From Nostoc edaphicum CCNP1411 (lineage in GTDB: Bacteria; Cyanobacteriota; Cyanobacteriia; Cyanobacteriales; Nostocaceae): a DNA stretch of 64,000 nt. The first letter of the stretch is position 1. Each line of letters begins with the position of its first letter. Location of the stretch: assembly GCF_014023275.1 (NCBI RefSeq), contig NZ_CP054698.1:868001-932000 (forward strand), written 5' to 3'. Below are positions 54,430-63,931 of the stretch, in pieces. The notes beneath the pieces are model-generated. The model was not told where the DNA came from. It did no database searches and worked only from the letters and a program-made list of their open reading frames with translations. The position numbers and the translations under genes were made by a program.

Positions 54430-55398
54430 ATGAAAATTGCTCTTGTCGCTTGGGGTTATATTCCTAAACCTCCCCTATCACATTCTGTTTTAACTGTGAT
54501 AAATGAATACAAAAACTTTTTAGAAAAAATTGGACATCAAGCCGATATCATAAACGAGAAAGATGTTAACGAAGTCATAGAATACATTAATAATAATAAT
54601 TATGATTTTGTGCATTTACACGCCTACAGTTTTGTGAGTGAATTTAATCGGAACCTTAAACAGAAGTATTGTTTTACCTGTCATGATGGTTATTTGTTTA
54701 AAACAGATAAATGGAATGAAGAATTTAGAGAAGCATATCAACATTATTTCAATGCACCTGGAATAATTGCCCTTTCTCATTTAACAAAAGATTTTCTTCT
54801 GAAAGCAGGCTATTCTGGATACATATCAGTGCAAGTGAACGGTATTGATACTCAGAAAGTAAGTTTTCAAGATAAAGGGAATAATAAAGCTATTTGTTTA
54901 GGTTGGATTCAACCAAGAAAACAGCAAAAATTACTGGCAAAAATCATAGATGGAAAGATTGGAATAGATTTTGTTGGCCCTCTAGATGATCCTGATTTTG
55001 TTGAAGGAACAACGACAAAACATTTAGGTGTATGGAGTTTAGAACAAGTTTATTCCAGGCTCACAGATTATAGCTGTTTAGTTTTAATTAGTGAAGGGGA
55101 GGTTGCACCACTCGTAGTATTAGAAGCAATGGCAGCAGGTTTATGTATCGTTGTTTCCGAATCTGCTAGCGCCAATTTACATCACAAAGAATTCATCAAA
55201 ATTTTGCCAGATAATATTTTAACTGACACTACACCAGAAGCTAAACAAATTGTTACCGATACAATTAGCGAGATGATTGAGAAAAACCAATATTATCGCC
55301 AAGAAATTTTAGAATATGTCCGAGAAAATTTTGATTTTAGCCGGATAATTTATAACTATAATGATATTATGCACGATTTTATAAACTTACACAGTTAA
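54430..55398 (+). CDS. Glycosyltransferase, GT4-type
   Basis: 322 residues with the two-lobe GT-B pattern. N-lobe: MKIALVAWGYIPKPPLSHS and FDFVHLHAYSF. C-lobe: ICLGWIQPRKQQKLLAKII and the EGEVAPLVVLEAMAAG motif (E-x7-E) that binds the nucleotide-sugar donor in GT4 enzymes. It is shorter than most GT4 proteins (350-420). It should act in the cytosol on a lipid-linked or protein acceptor. A strong intrinsic terminator follows at 55470. Confidence 0.85.
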   Translation: MKIALVAWGYIPKPPLSHSVLTVINEYKNFLEKIGHQADIINEKDVNEVIEYINNNNYDFVHLHAYSFVSEFNRNLKQKYCFTCHDGYLFKTDKWNEEFREAYQHYFNAPGIIALSHLTKDFLLKAGYSGYISVQVNGIDTQKVSFQDKGNNKAICLGWIQPRKQQKLLAKIIDGKIGIDFVGPLDDPDFVEGTTTKHLGVWSLEQVYSRLTDYSCLVLISEGEVAPLVVLEAMAAGLCIVVSESASANLHHKEFIKILPDNILTDTTPEAKQIVTDTISEMIEKNQYYRQEILEYVRENFDFSRIIYNYNDIMHDFINLHS

Positions 55399-55469
55399 GG
55401 AGTAATTTTTTAGACTATTAATAACTTTGTTCTGTTAAACAGAGTTTAAGACTTTACTCCTCAATAATT

Positions 55470-55499
55470 AAAAATCCCTCTTTTGTTAATGGGATTTTT
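55470..55499 (+). terminator. Intrinsic terminator after the GT4 gene
   Basis: AAAAATCCC (55470-55478) and GGGATTTTT (55491-55499) form a 9-bp stem with a 12-nt loop and a T-run in the 3' arm, so transcription of the GT4 gene ends before the GT2 gene. Confidence 0.7.
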
Positions 55500-55527
55500 G
55501 GGTTAACAATACGATGATGATTTAACA

Positions 55528-56181
55528 ATGGAAACTGTAGTTTTTGATTTCAATTATGAAGTATCAATTATCCTCTGTACCTACAACCGAGCAAAATATC
55601 TAAACAATTGTATTGATAGTGTTATTGCTCAAACTTTTAAAGATTGGGAACTGATTATAGTTGATGATGGCAGCCAAGATAATACTTTTGAAATTGTCAA
55701 TCCTTATCTTCAACAATTTCAAAATATTCGCTATTTGAAACATCAAAATAGGAAGCTATGGTATGCTAAAAATGCTGGTATTCAAGCATCTTTCGGCAAA
55801 TATATAACATTCCTGGATAGTGATGATGCTTATAAAGTCAATCACCTGGATGCGCGAATTGCATATATGAAAGCTAATCCAGAAGTTGATTTGATAGAAG
55901 GTGGATTTGCAACAGAAGAAGAGATTTTGGTTGCAGATTATTTTCAACCAGGTAAAAAAATTAATCTCCGAGAATGTGTTTTAGGCCCAACTTTTTTTGG
56001 GAAAAGACAGGTATTTTTTGAGGTGAAAGGGTTTAATCATATTGCTTATGGAGAGGATACAGACTTTTGGTATCGGGCAGCAAAAATCTTCAGAACCGAA
56101 AAAGTAACCGAACCCGAAACTTATATTTACACAAGAGCAGAAACTAGTATTACCAAAAGTGTTTTAAAGAATATTTCTTAA
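55528..56181 (+). CDS. Glycosyltransferase family 2
   Basis: 217 residues: VSIILCTYNRAKYLNNCIDSV, LIIVDDGSQDNTF (nucleotide-binding Asp pair), the FLDSDDAYK DXD metal motif and GEDTDFWYRAAKIF (catalytic ED motif). It is a compact GT2 domain without membrane segments, short by 50 or more residues against many family members but with all motifs. It uses a nucleotide-sugar to extend a glycan. The ABC solute-binding gene starts 18 bp after its stop codon. Confidence 0.88.
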   Translation: METVVFDFNYEVSIILCTYNRAKYLNNCIDSVIAQTFKDWELIIVDDGSQDNTFEIVNPYLQQFQNIRYLKHQNRKLWYAKNAGIQASFGKYITFLDSDDAYKVNHLDARIAYMKANPEVDLIEGGFATEEEILVADYFQPGKKINLRECVLGPTFFGKRQVFFEVKGFNHIAYGEDTDFWYRAAKIFRTEKVTEPETYIYTRAETSITKSVLKNIS

Positions 56182-56199
56182 TCTGATTAACTACCTGGC

Positions 56200-57519
56200 A
56201 TGAAGATAATCCTTTTTCCATCCAAAATCAGCCATTATTCTCGCCGGGTCATTGCTTCTGTTTGGCAGATGTTACTTCTAGGGATTGTCCTAAGTTCGTT
56301 TCTTGTATTTTTATCTGGTTGTCAGGGAATAACACAGAAGGATGATGGAGTAATTCATTTGACTCTTTGGCAAGCAATCAATCCTCCTGCTAATCGGGAT
56401 GTGTTTGAAAAACTGGTAGACAAATTTAATCAGACTTATCCTGATGTAAAGGTAGAATCTGTCTTTTTAGCTCAACCCCATTTGCCGAAAATATTAACAG
56501 CAGTTGTGGGTAATGCGCCTCCAGATATCCTGGCATTCTATCCACAAATTACAGGTCAGTTAGCAGATTTAAGGGCAATTATACCTTTAGAAGATTGGTT
56601 GGAAAAATTGCCCATAAAGTCAGAAATTAGCCCTAACTTACTTGAAGAATTGCAATTAGACGGTCATCTTTGGTCAGCCCCATTATATACAAGCAATATA
56701 GGCATTTTTTACAGACCTAAGCTTTTTGAAGCTGCGGGAATTACACAAACACCTAAAACTTGGGAAGAATTGAGGGAAGTTGCCAAAAAACTGACTATAG
56801 ACCGCAATGGCGATAATCGACCAGAACAGTACGGAATTGTACTGCCTTTAGGGAAGGGAGAATGGACTGTTTTTAGTTGGTTTCCTTTTTTATTGAGCGG
56901 TGGGGGAGAAGTATTAAAAAATAAGCAGCCGGATTTAACGAACCCTGGAGCGCTGAAAGCCTTACAATTCTGGCAACAGCTATTAACAGATGGTTCAGCA
57001 ATGCTTTCTTCTCCAGAGCGGGGTTATGAAGAGGATGCTTTTATAGCGGGTCGCGTTGCTATGCAAATTACGGGCCCTTGGACTTATATCACTAAATCTA
57101 CAGTTGATTATGACGCGTTTCCCATACCTGAAAATGTTGCTCAAGCTACGGTGACAGGTGGCGGAAATATGTATGTAATGAAGACTACACCAGCCAGAGA
57201 ACAAGCCGCACTCAAGTTTTTAGCGTATGTTTTGAGTGAAGAATTCCAAAAAGAATGGAGTATCGGCACCGGTTTTTTACCAGTTAATCTTAAAGCTGCT
57301 CAAAGTGAAGCTTATCAGCAATTCATCAACCAAAAACCTTGGTTAAAAGTGTTTATGGAACAAATTCCTCTAGCTGGCGCTCGACCGATTATTGCTGGAT
57401 ATAGTCGTCTTTCTGACAGTCTTGGTCGAGCTATCGAGGCGACATTGCTAGGTGAGTCTCCGGAAAAAGCACTCAAAATAGCACAAGAGCGTTTAGAAAC
57501 TATTTGGGATAGCAATTAA
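56200..57519 (+). CDS. ABC transporter solute-binding lipoprotein, family 1 (sugar type)
   Basis: 439 residues. A basic N-terminus, hydrophobic helix and lipobox (FLSGCQG) mark a lipoprotein anchored on the outer face of the plasma membrane. The body has the family 1 pattern: HLTLWQAINPPANRDVFEKLVDKF, the SAPLYTSNIGIFYR hinge strand, WEELREVAKKL and GRVAMQITGPW. Members bind oligosaccharides, glycerol phosphates or similar. No permease or ATPase gene lies in the window, so it is an orphan that must pair with components encoded elsewhere. It directly follows the GT2 gene. Confidence 0.9.
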   Translation: MKIILFPSKISHYSRRVIASVWQMLLLGIVLSSFLVFLSGCQGITQKDDGVIHLTLWQAINPPANRDVFEKLVDKFNQTYPDVKVESVFLAQPHLPKILTAVVGNAPPDILAFYPQITGQLADLRAIIPLEDWLEKLPIKSEISPNLLEELQLDGHLWSAPLYTSNIGIFYRPKLFEAAGITQTPKTWEELREVAKKLTIDRNGDNRPEQYGIVLPLGKGEWTVFSWFPFLLSGGGEVLKNKQPDLTNPGALKALQFWQQLLTDGSAMLSSPERGYEEDAFIAGRVAMQITGPWTYITKSTVDYDAFPIPENVAQATVTGGGNMYVMKTTPAREQAALKFLAYVLSEEFQKEWSIGTGFLPVNLKAAQSEAYQQFINQKPWLKVFMEQIPLAGARPIIAGYSRLSDSLGRAIEATLLGESPEKALKIAQERLETIWDSN

Positions 57520-57573
57520 ATGAAACTGGGTAGCCTGCGGTATCCTCTGAGGTGCAGTGGCTTGAGTACATAA

Positions 57574-58197
57574 TTAACTAGTAGCATTCGTAAGAATTCC
57601 CACAAGTACTCGCACTAATTCTTCCAAACCTTCTGGAACGCGATAAAGTTTGATATCTTGCATGATCCGTTTATCTTGGCGATAAAATATCCCAAATCGC
57701 CAATCTTCTCCATTTGTTACAGCACCATACAAAGCTGGGGTTTGAGAATCTGTCCATTGGTCGAGTGCTATCAATTCAATTGCAAGTTGAGTAAACCCCC
57801 GGCTTAAATCGGATTGCTTGGCTTCAACTACTAACAGTGAATTGGAAGATGAAATATAGTAATCAAAACTTCCTTTCAGTTGTTCGCTAACATTAATGGG
57901 ATACTCAATGTTCAGTTGAGTTTGCGTTTGGTCGCAAATTTCCAACAAAATAGGAGCAATTAAAACTTCACGTTTTGCAGCTTCACTGATAGGGTTGACG
58001 CGCATGATATTGCGCCGTAAGTAACGCTGCAAAAACTCTAAATAGTCAATTACGCCTGAATATTGTGGTAGTTGTAGCGATGCGCGTTCGTAACTACATC
58101 CCAGTTCCGCCAAGATGTCTGCTGGAGTATATGGTAATTCAAAATACTTACTAAATGTATAACTTTGACCGGGTTGGAGAATGCGCGGGCGAGTCAT
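57574..58197 (-). CDS. PD-(D/E)XK nuclease-like protein (type I restriction HsdR N-terminal-like)
   Basis: 207 residues from the ATG at 58197. Another ATG two codons before (58203) is possible, and the frame also extends to 58263 inside the upstream gene. The centre has KGSFDYYISSSNSLLVVEAKQ, a D-x(n)-E-x-K core as in PD-(D/E)XK nucleases and in the N-terminal domain of restriction HsdR. VKP-like segments ELIALDQW and TNGEDWRFGIFYR follow, typical of cyanobacterial proteins of this type. No methylase or specificity subunit adjoins, so a restriction role cannot be claimed. Confidence 0.7.
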   Translation of the reverse strand: MTRPRILQPGQSYTFSKYFELPYTPADILAELGCSYERASLQLPQYSGVIDYLEFLQRYLRRNIMRVNPISEAAKREVLIAPILLEICDQTQTQLNIEYPINVSEQLKGSFDYYISSSNSLLVVEAKQSDLSRGFTQLAIELIALDQWTDSQTPALYGAVTNGEDWRFGIFYRQDKRIMQDIKLYRVPEGLEELVRVLVGILTNATS

Positions 58198-58231
58198 AAA
58201 CATTAAAATTAATGGAATATATTGACAAAAG

Positions 58232-58969
58232 TCAGGGAGAAACTTCAGTTTTGCGATGTACATTTCTTTTCAATGTACACAAACCAATTGCTGGGATGGC
58301 TCCCAAAATTATAGCTGTAAGCCCTTGTCCACTCCAATATAATATGGGAGTTCGGTAGGTTTCTGGGATCAAATTTTGCATAAGGAAAAGCAACCAAACC
58401 AAAATAGTAATCAAGAAAAAAGAGATTGAGGGTAAAAAATTCCACCACCAAATACTGGCTGTATATCGCCTCAATACCAGCCATTGGCAAATACCTAGCC
58501 AAATTCCAGAAATTATATATGCGATCGCAGATAGAAATCCTAAAATCAAAGTATCTTCAGGAGATGATGAGGCAATCGTTGAAATGTAGTTAATCCAGGC
58601 TGTAGAAACGCCATTGGCAATCAGCCAACCAACGGTAGTAGCAAATAGCCACTGCAAACCTGGTAAATATCGGTAAAGAACAAGGCTCTGGTCAGCAGCA
58701 AAAATCACGGCAAATACAACGTTACTGAGGCTTCTGACCACAATGCTCCAGCTTTGTGGTTGGATAGCAACGCTAGACGAGAGACTTTGAAGAATAATTT
58801 TCTCTAAGGCGATACTGGCAACGCCACCCACAACCCATCCGATGAGGGTCATTAAGGTAAACTGAATAAAGAACCTCTGTCGCTGCGATCGCGGAATCAA
58901 AAACTTTCCTAGATTAAGCTCATTATTAGCAGATGCAAGATGATCGGGACTGTTAGAGTCAGTTTGCAT
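58232..58969 (-). CDS. Multi-pass membrane protein of unknown function
   Basis: 245 residues with about six hydrophobic segments (starting at about 32, FIQFTLMTLIGWVVGGVASIAL, and ending at about 215, GLTAIILGAIPAIGL). Many cyanobacteria have related multi-pass proteins with the 'GICQWLVLRRYTASIWWW' kind of motif, which I know only as conserved hypotheticals. Its 3' end overlaps the longest form of the nuclease-like gene by 32 bp, so the two may be cotranscribed. Confidence 0.7.
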   Translation of the reverse strand: MQTDSNSPDHLASANNELNLGKFLIPRSQRQRFFIQFTLMTLIGWVVGGVASIALEKIILQSLSSSVAIQPQSWSIVVRSLSNVVFAVIFAADQSLVLYRYLPGLQWLFATTVGWLIANGVSTAWINYISTIASSSPEDTLILGFLSAIAYIISGIWLGICQWLVLRRYTASIWWWNFLPSISFFLITILVWLLFLMQNLIPETYRTPILYWSGQGLTAIILGAIPAIGLCTLKRNVHRKTEVSP

Positions 58970-59148
58970 AGGAAGTTAAGGGAGTGAGGGAATAGGGATA
59001 TCAGGGAGATAGGGGAGCAGGGGGAGAATAACTAATGCCCAATGCCCAATCCTCAATTAAATATTGATTCTTGTTTTACCCTATTTCTCACTTGCTAGTC
59101 CCTATTTTCCACTCACTACTCCCTTTTTTTTGATTTTTGCCTTGTTGT

Positions 59149-59235
59149 ACTAGTAGTCTGTCAAATTAAATTCATTTTGACGGTTAGAGAGACGCGATAA
59201 ATCGCCGTCTCTACAGGGAATTTATCCGTCAATTA
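59149..59235 (-). repeat. Dispersed repeat, copy 2 of an inverted pair
   Basis: ACTAGTAGTCTGTCA at the start and TTTATCCGTCAATTA at the end are the reverse complement of the element at 52003-52105. The internal unit occurs once here and twice there. Both copies point their ACTAGTAGTC end inward, so they bracket the 52.1-59.1 kb island. Confidence 0.85.
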
Positions 59236-59268
59236 GTTCTTGACATAGTACTAGTACCGCAAGGCGGA

Positions 59269-59298
59269 ATTAAAAATTAAAAATTAAAAATTAAAAAT
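59269..59298. repeat. Tandem heptamer ATTAAAA
   Basis: Four copies of ATTAAAA in a row, of the STRR type, in the hemE upstream region. Confidence 0.8.
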
Positions 59299-59671
59299 GA
59301 AGACAGCTTAAGGGTTTTGTTGATTGGGAATGGGTGGTTTATTTCCGCCGTGCTGTACTAGTTATCTAATGTTTCGCAACAAACAATTTGGTTGAATACA
59401 GCTTTTTTGCGAACTCTTTAATATTTCCGCTTCATTCTGGCGGTAATTACTGTTTATAGGTGTTCGCTGAGAACCATACAATTTGGAACAGGATATTTTG
59501 TAAAGAAAGATTGCAAATAATGCTTTATTAATTTACTAACTTACTCAAAATTGATAAAGAGCGAATCAAACCACTGCGCGGAGTCACTTACTTTTTCCTG
59601 ATAACCTAATGGAAAAACGTAATCCCAGAATGATAAGCTAAACAGTGGCATAAAGTAGGATGAAATAATAA

Positions 59672-60733
59672 ATGGGTGTTTATTCAACGACTCCTCATCT
59701 CTTACGGGCTGCTCGTGGTGAAGTAGTAGATCGTCCCCCTGTATGGATGATGCGACAAGCGGGACGATATATGAAAGCATATCGAGACCTAAGAGATAAG
59801 TATCCTTCGTTTCGCGATCGCTCGGAAATTCCAGAAGTGGCAATTGAAGTTTCCTTGCAACCGTGGAGAGCCTTCCAACCAGATGGAGTAATTTTATTTT
59901 CTGATATTGTCACCCCATTACCTGGTTTGGGCATTGACATGGATATTGCCGAAGGTAAGGGGCCAATCATTCACTCACCCCTCCGTACTCAAGAACAAAT
60001 TGATCTTCTGCATCCTTTAGAACCAGAAGCAGCTCTACCATTTATCAAGACAATTTTGCAAGCGCTACGTTCTGAAGTAGGCGATAAGTCAACAGTGTTG
60101 GGCTTTGTGGGTGCGCCGTGGACGTTAGCAGCTTATGCGGTGGAAGGAAAAGGTTCTAAAACCTATTCCATCATCAAAAACATGGCATTTTCAGATCCGA
60201 CGATATTGCATCAACTGTTAGCTAAATTAGCAGATGCGATCGCGATCTATGCCCGCTACCAAATTGACTCTGGTGCTCAAGTTATCCAAATGTTCGACTC
60301 TTGGGCGGGTCAATTAAGTCCTCAAGATTATGACACCTTTGCTCTCCCCTATCAGCAGAGAGTTTTCCAGCAAGTCAAGCAAACCCACCCCGATACACCT
60401 TTGATTTTGCTAGTTAGCGGTAGTGCCGGTGTGTTGGAAAGAATGGCACAATCTGGCGCTGATATTGTCAGTGTAGACTGGGCTGTGGATATGGCAGACG
60501 CACGAGCCAGATTAGGTAAACAAGTCAAAGTTCAAGGAAATCTTGACCCAGGTGTGCTATTCGGCTCTAAACAGTTTATCCGCGATCGCATTCTCGATAC
60601 CGTTCGCAAAGCTGGTAATTGGGGTCATATTCTCAATCTTGGTCACGGTGTATTACCAGAAACTCCAGAAGAAAATGTCGCTTTCTTCTTTGAAACGGCA
60701 AAGGAACTTAATCTTGCAGGAGTCAAGAATTAG
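59672..60733 (+). CDS. hemE: Uroporphyrinogen decarboxylase HemE
   Basis: 353 residues, the usual length. The family signatures are [20 protein letters not shown] (substrate-binding Arg) and [20 protein letters not shown]. Catalytic Asp lies in [10 protein letters not shown], and the [14 protein letters not shown] motif closes the chain. It decarboxylates all four acetate side chains of uroporphyrinogen III to give coproporphyrinogen III, the common path to heme, chlorophyll and phycobilins. It stands alone behind a long repeat-containing region. The epimerase follows after 189 bp of heptamer-type repeats (ATGAGTT units). Confidence 0.97.
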   Translation: MGVYSTTPHLLRAARGEVVDRPPVWMMRQAGRYMKAYRDLRDKYPSFRDRSEIPEVAIEVSLQPWRAFQPDGVILFSDIVTPLPGLGIDMDIAEGKGPIIHSPLRTQEQIDLLHPLEPEAALPFIKTILQALRSEVGDKSTVLGFVGAPWTLAAYAVEGKGSKTYSIIKNMAFSDPTILHQLLAKLADAIAIYARYQIDSGAQVIQMFDSWAGQLSPQDYDTFALPYQQRVFQQVKQTHPDTPLILLVSGSAGVLERMAQSGADIVSVDWAVDMADARARLGKQVKVQGNLDPGVLFGSKQFIRDRILDTVRKAGNWGHILNLGHGVLPETPEENVAFFFETAKELNLAGVKN

Positions 60734-60735
60734 GA

Positions 60736-60922
60736 TTTATGAGTTATGAGTTATGAGTCAGGAGTTATAAACTATAAAGTTATCAGTTGCGAGGTGCAAA
60801 GTTATCCTTTATTCTTAACTTCTCACTTCCAACTCCTAACTTTATTAATAACTCCTGATTCGGAACTTTTAACTTTATTCTTAACTCTTTAGTTGTAACT
60901 CCTAAATTTTGAAAAATTTTCT
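60736..60922. repeat. Short tandem repeats between hemE and the epimerase gene
   Basis: ATGAGTT heptamers (about 60738-60760) and AACTCCT or AACTTTATTCTTAACT units follow one another up to the epimerase start. Typical STRR filler with no gene. Confidence 0.6.
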
Positions 60923-61879
60923 ATGAGCCAGAAACGGATTTTAGTAACTGGTGCAAGTGGTTGTGTAGGTCATTATTTAACAGAAGCCTTAATTAAAGAA
61001 ACAGATCACGAACTCTATCTACTAGTTAGGAACCCAAGCAAACTGCAAATTGATACCAAGGTACGTTCGGGTATCAACGTTTTACAAGGTGATATGCAAA
61101 ATATTCGCCAGTTTGCCGATTTGCTATCCACAATTGATACAGCGGTACTCACAGCCACAGCTTGGGGTGGTGATGACACATTTGATATTAATGTCGTTAA
61201 GACAATAGAATTGCTGGAACTGCTAGATCCAGAACGTTGCCAGCAGGTGATTTATTTTTCCACAGCCAGCGTTTTGGATCAGTACAATCAACCATTAAAA
61301 GAAGCCGGAGAAATTGGGACAGATTATATCCGTTCTAAATATGAGTGCTTAGAGAAAAAAGAAAAATTAGCGATCGCACCCAAAATTACCACAGTATTTC
61401 CCACTGTAGTATTGGGCGGTGATGCAAATAAACCTTATTCTGCTGTCACATCTGGCATTCCAGAAGTGACGAAATATATTAATGTGATTCGCTTTTTGGA
61501 AGCAGATGGCAGTTTTCACTTTATTCACGCACGAGATATTGCCACTGTAGTGCAATATTTAATCGATTATCCTCCCGAAAATGATCAACCACGTCGGCTT
61601 GTTTTAGGTCAAGCAAAGTTAACTGCTAATCAAGCAGTGAAAGAAGTTTGTGCTTATCTGGGCAAAAAGATTTACTTTCGCATTCCCATATCCATAGCAT
61701 TGGCTAATTTGATTATTGTTCTTTTTCGCATTCGGATGGCCGCTTGGGATCGGTTTTGCATGAACTATCGGCATTTTACTTATGAAAAATCGATCAATCC
61801 CGATAGTTTCGGCTTGCCAAATTATTGTGCAACGATGAGCGATGTTTTAAAAATTAGTGGTGTTGAAAGTGTGAAGTAA
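60923..61879 (+). CDS. NAD-dependent epimerase/dehydratase (extended SDR-like)
   Basis: 318 residues. The Rossmann motif LVTGASGCVGHYL (GxxGxxG) lies at the N-terminus. The active site has YIRSKYECLEKK: a Tyr-x-x-x-Lys motif preceded by FSTASVLD, which supplies the Ser. The rest is shorter than canonical sugar epimerases and resembles NmrA-like or cinnamoyl-CoA reductase-like atypical SDRs. Cyanobacteria keep several, some tied to chlorophyll or carotenoid reactions. The substrate cannot be read from the sequence. The preceding hemE is unlikely to be an operon partner. Confidence 0.85.
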   Translation: MSQKRILVTGASGCVGHYLTEALIKETDHELYLLVRNPSKLQIDTKVRSGINVLQGDMQNIRQFADLLSTIDTAVLTATAWGGDDTFDINVVKTIELLELLDPERCQQVIYFSTASVLDQYNQPLKEAGEIGTDYIRSKYECLEKKEKLAIAPKITTVFPTVVLGGDANKPYSAVTSGIPEVTKYINVIRFLEADGSFHFIHARDIATVVQYLIDYPPENDQPRRLVLGQAKLTANQAVKEVCAYLGKKIYFRIPISIALANLIIVLFRIRMAAWDRFCMNYRHFTYEKSINPDSFGLPNYCATMSDVLKISGVESVK

Positions 61880-61917
61880 GGTATTTGAAATTCTTAACGT
61901 TAGGGCAAACACATTTT

Positions 61918-61957
61918 ATAGCAGGAGGCAGAAGGCAGGAGGCAGGAGGCAGGAGGT
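61918..61957. repeat. Tandem repeat GGCAGGA
   Basis: Five copies of GGCAGGA or GGCAGAA in tandem, of the STRR type, just downstream of the epimerase gene. Confidence 0.8.
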
Positions 61958-62139
61958 AAAAGTATTACTATTCCTAGCCTTGGGGTTAGTAGATAAAATG
62001 AGTCAATATTGAGGTTAATATGTATAAAATTTATCATTCCCAACCGAACTAATAAAGTAGAACAACTTTAATAAAAAGTCAATAACTCTTTATTTTCGTT
62101 AGAGTGGGATAACAATCAAAGTGTGAGGATTGATACTAC

Positions 62140-63738
62140 ATGCGAATCTTGTTAATGTATCCAATATTTCCCAAAACCTTTTGGTCTTATGAAAAAATCT
62201 TGGAGTTAGTCGATCGCAAGGTTTTATTACCACCTCTAGGTTTAGTAACAGTGGCAGCGATTCTGCCCCAAGAATGGGAATTCAAGCTGGTCGATCGCAA
62301 CATCCGCCCAGCAACAGAAGCAGAGTGGGCATGGGCAGATGTAGTAATTCTCTCCGCGATGATTGTCCAGAAACAAGATTTACTTGACCAAATTCAGGAA
62401 GCAAAAAAACGTGGCAAGCTAGTCGCAGTTGGCGGCCCCTACCCCACCTCTGTACCTCATGAAGTTGAAAATGTTGGCGCAGATTTTCTGATTCTGGATG
62501 AAGGGGAAATCACCCTACCCATGTTTATTGAGGCAATCAAAAGAGGAGACACATCTGGGACTTTCCGCGCCACAGAAAAACCAGATGTCACAAATACACC
62601 AATACCCCGCTTTGATTTATTAGAATTGGATGCTTATGACATGATGTCAGTGCAGTTTTCGCGTGGGTGTCCCTTCCAATGCGAATTTTGCGACATTATT
62701 GTTCTCTACGGGCGCAAACCACGCACCAAAACCCCGGCACAACTTTTAGCAGAGTTAGATTACCTCTACGAATTGGGTTGGCGGCGGGGTGTGTTCATGG
62801 TGGATGACAACTTCATTGGCAACAAGCGGAATGTGAAATTGTTGCTGAAAGAGTTAAAAGTCTGGATGGCAGAACACAAGTATCCCTTCCGATTTGACAC
62901 TGAAGCTTCAATTGACTTGGCACAAGACTCAGAAATGTTGGAGTTGATGGTTGAGTGTGGTTTCGCGGCGGTGTTTTTGGGAATCGAAACGCCGGATGAA
63001 GATAGTTTGCAAATGACCAAAAAGTTTCAAAACACTCGCAGTTCTCTAACTGAGGCAGTGCAAACCATCATCAAAGCGGGATTGCGCCCAATGGCTGGGT
63101 TTATTATCGGCTTTGATGGCGAAAAAGCAGGTGCAGGCGATCGCATTGTCCGCTTTGCAGAACAAGCAGCAATTCCTTCAACAACTTTTGCCATGTTACA
63201 AGCGTTACCTAACACCGCGCTTTGGCATCGCCTGAAAAAAGAAGGACGACTACGGGAAAATCAAGACGGCAACATCAACCAAACAACATTGATGAACTTC
63301 CTGCCCACCCGTCCTCTGGAAGAACTTGCACGAGAATATATTGAGGCATTCTGTACTTTATACGACCCAGTGCAGTATTTGGATCGCACTTATCGCTGTT
63401 TCTTGATGATGGGTTTGCCAAGCTGGAAAGCGCCAGCGAAAATGCCAGAGTGGATAGTTGTGAAAGCGTTGCTAATTGTGATTTGGCGACAAGGAATCAA
63501 ACGGGAAACCCGCTGGAAATTCTGGCATCATTTGTTCAGCATTCTCAAGCGGAATCCTGGAGTTTTTGAGCATTACCTCGCTGCTTGTGCCCACAACGAG
63601 CATTTTCTAGAGTATCGCCAAATTGTCCGTGATCAAATTGAAAGTCAGCTAGCTGAGTATTTAGCACAAGGTGTAGAAAAGCCTTATGTGCTAGTGAATG
63701 AGAAAGCTGAGGAAAAAGCTGAAGCAGTAGTAAGTTAA
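62140..63738 (+). CDS. B12-binding domain radical SAM protein
   Basis: 532 residues. The N-terminal half (about 1-140) is a cobalamin-binding Rossmann-like domain (LLPPLGLVTVAAILP, GGPYPTSVPHEV). The radical SAM core follows with SRGCPFQCEFCDI (CxxxCxxC, about 182-190), VMVDDNFIGN-like VDDNF, and the GIETPDEDSLQ motif. A C-terminal domain of about 170 residues (DUF4070-type by position) completes the chain. Relatives methylate or rearrange unactivated carbons, for example in hopanoid or bacteriochlorophyll pathways, and the reaction here is open. The promoter region upstream is AT-rich. Confidence 0.9.
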   Translation: MRILLMYPIFPKTFWSYEKILELVDRKVLLPPLGLVTVAAILPQEWEFKLVDRNIRPATEAEWAWADVVILSAMIVQKQDLLDQIQEAKKRGKLVAVGGPYPTSVPHEVENVGADFLILDEGEITLPMFIEAIKRGDTSGTFRATEKPDVTNTPIPRFDLLELDAYDMMSVQFSRGCPFQCEFCDIIVLYGRKPRTKTPAQLLAELDYLYELGWRRGVFMVDDNFIGNKRNVKLLLKELKVWMAEHKYPFRFDTEASIDLAQDSEMLELMVECGFAAVFLGIETPDEDSLQMTKKFQNTRSSLTEAVQTIIKAGLRPMAGFIIGFDGEKAGAGDRIVRFAEQAAIPSTTFAMLQALPNTALWHRLKKEGRLRENQDGNINQTTLMNFLPTRPLEELAREYIEAFCTLYDPVQYLDRTYRCFLMMGLPSWKAPAKMPEWIVVKALLIVIWRQGIKRETRWKFWHHLFSILKRNPGVFEHYLAACAHNEHFLEYRQIVRDQIESQLAEYLAQGVEKPYVLVNEKAEEKAEAVVS

Positions 63739-63777
63739 GGTAATGGATAATAGTCCCAATACGGTTCGGTTAATGCA

Positions 63778-63846
63778 AAAGACGCGATGAATCGCCGTCT
63801 CTACAATAATCGGTCTTTTGTAGAGACGGCGATTTATCGCGTCTTT
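63778..63846. repeat. Palindromic dispersed repeat (GAGACGGCGATTTATCGCGTC core)
   Basis: GACGCGATGAATCGCCGTCTC (63781-63801) and GAGACGGCGATTTATCGCGTC (63823-63843) face each other with TACAATAATCGG between them. The same core occurs at 48505, 52025 and 59190. It lies just after the radical SAM gene, between convergent genes. Confidence 0.8.
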
Positions 63847-63931
63847 GTGATAAATTATCGAATCTTTGTGATCTAAAATTTTCATCAAAAAGCCTTAACC
63901 GAATCGTATTGATATGAGTCCTATATAAGAA

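Larger units (their letters stand above)
58970..59671. other. Long intergenic region upstream of hemE
   Basis: 702 bp. It holds short repeats (AATGCCCAATGCCCAAT near 59035), copy 2 of the dispersed element (59149-59235), a run of four ATTAAAA heptamers (about 59269-59298), and a long AT-rich segment before hemE. No gene. Confidence 0.65.

Noticed and set aside
52113..56181. Natural-product biosynthetic cluster
   Set aside because: No polyketide, peptide synthetase or RiPP precursor gene. The methyltransferases and glycosyltransferases fit surface glycan work better.
57574..58263. Restriction-modification system
   Set aside because: Only a PD-(D/E)XK-like protein is present. No methylase, specificity subunit or helicase lies next to it.
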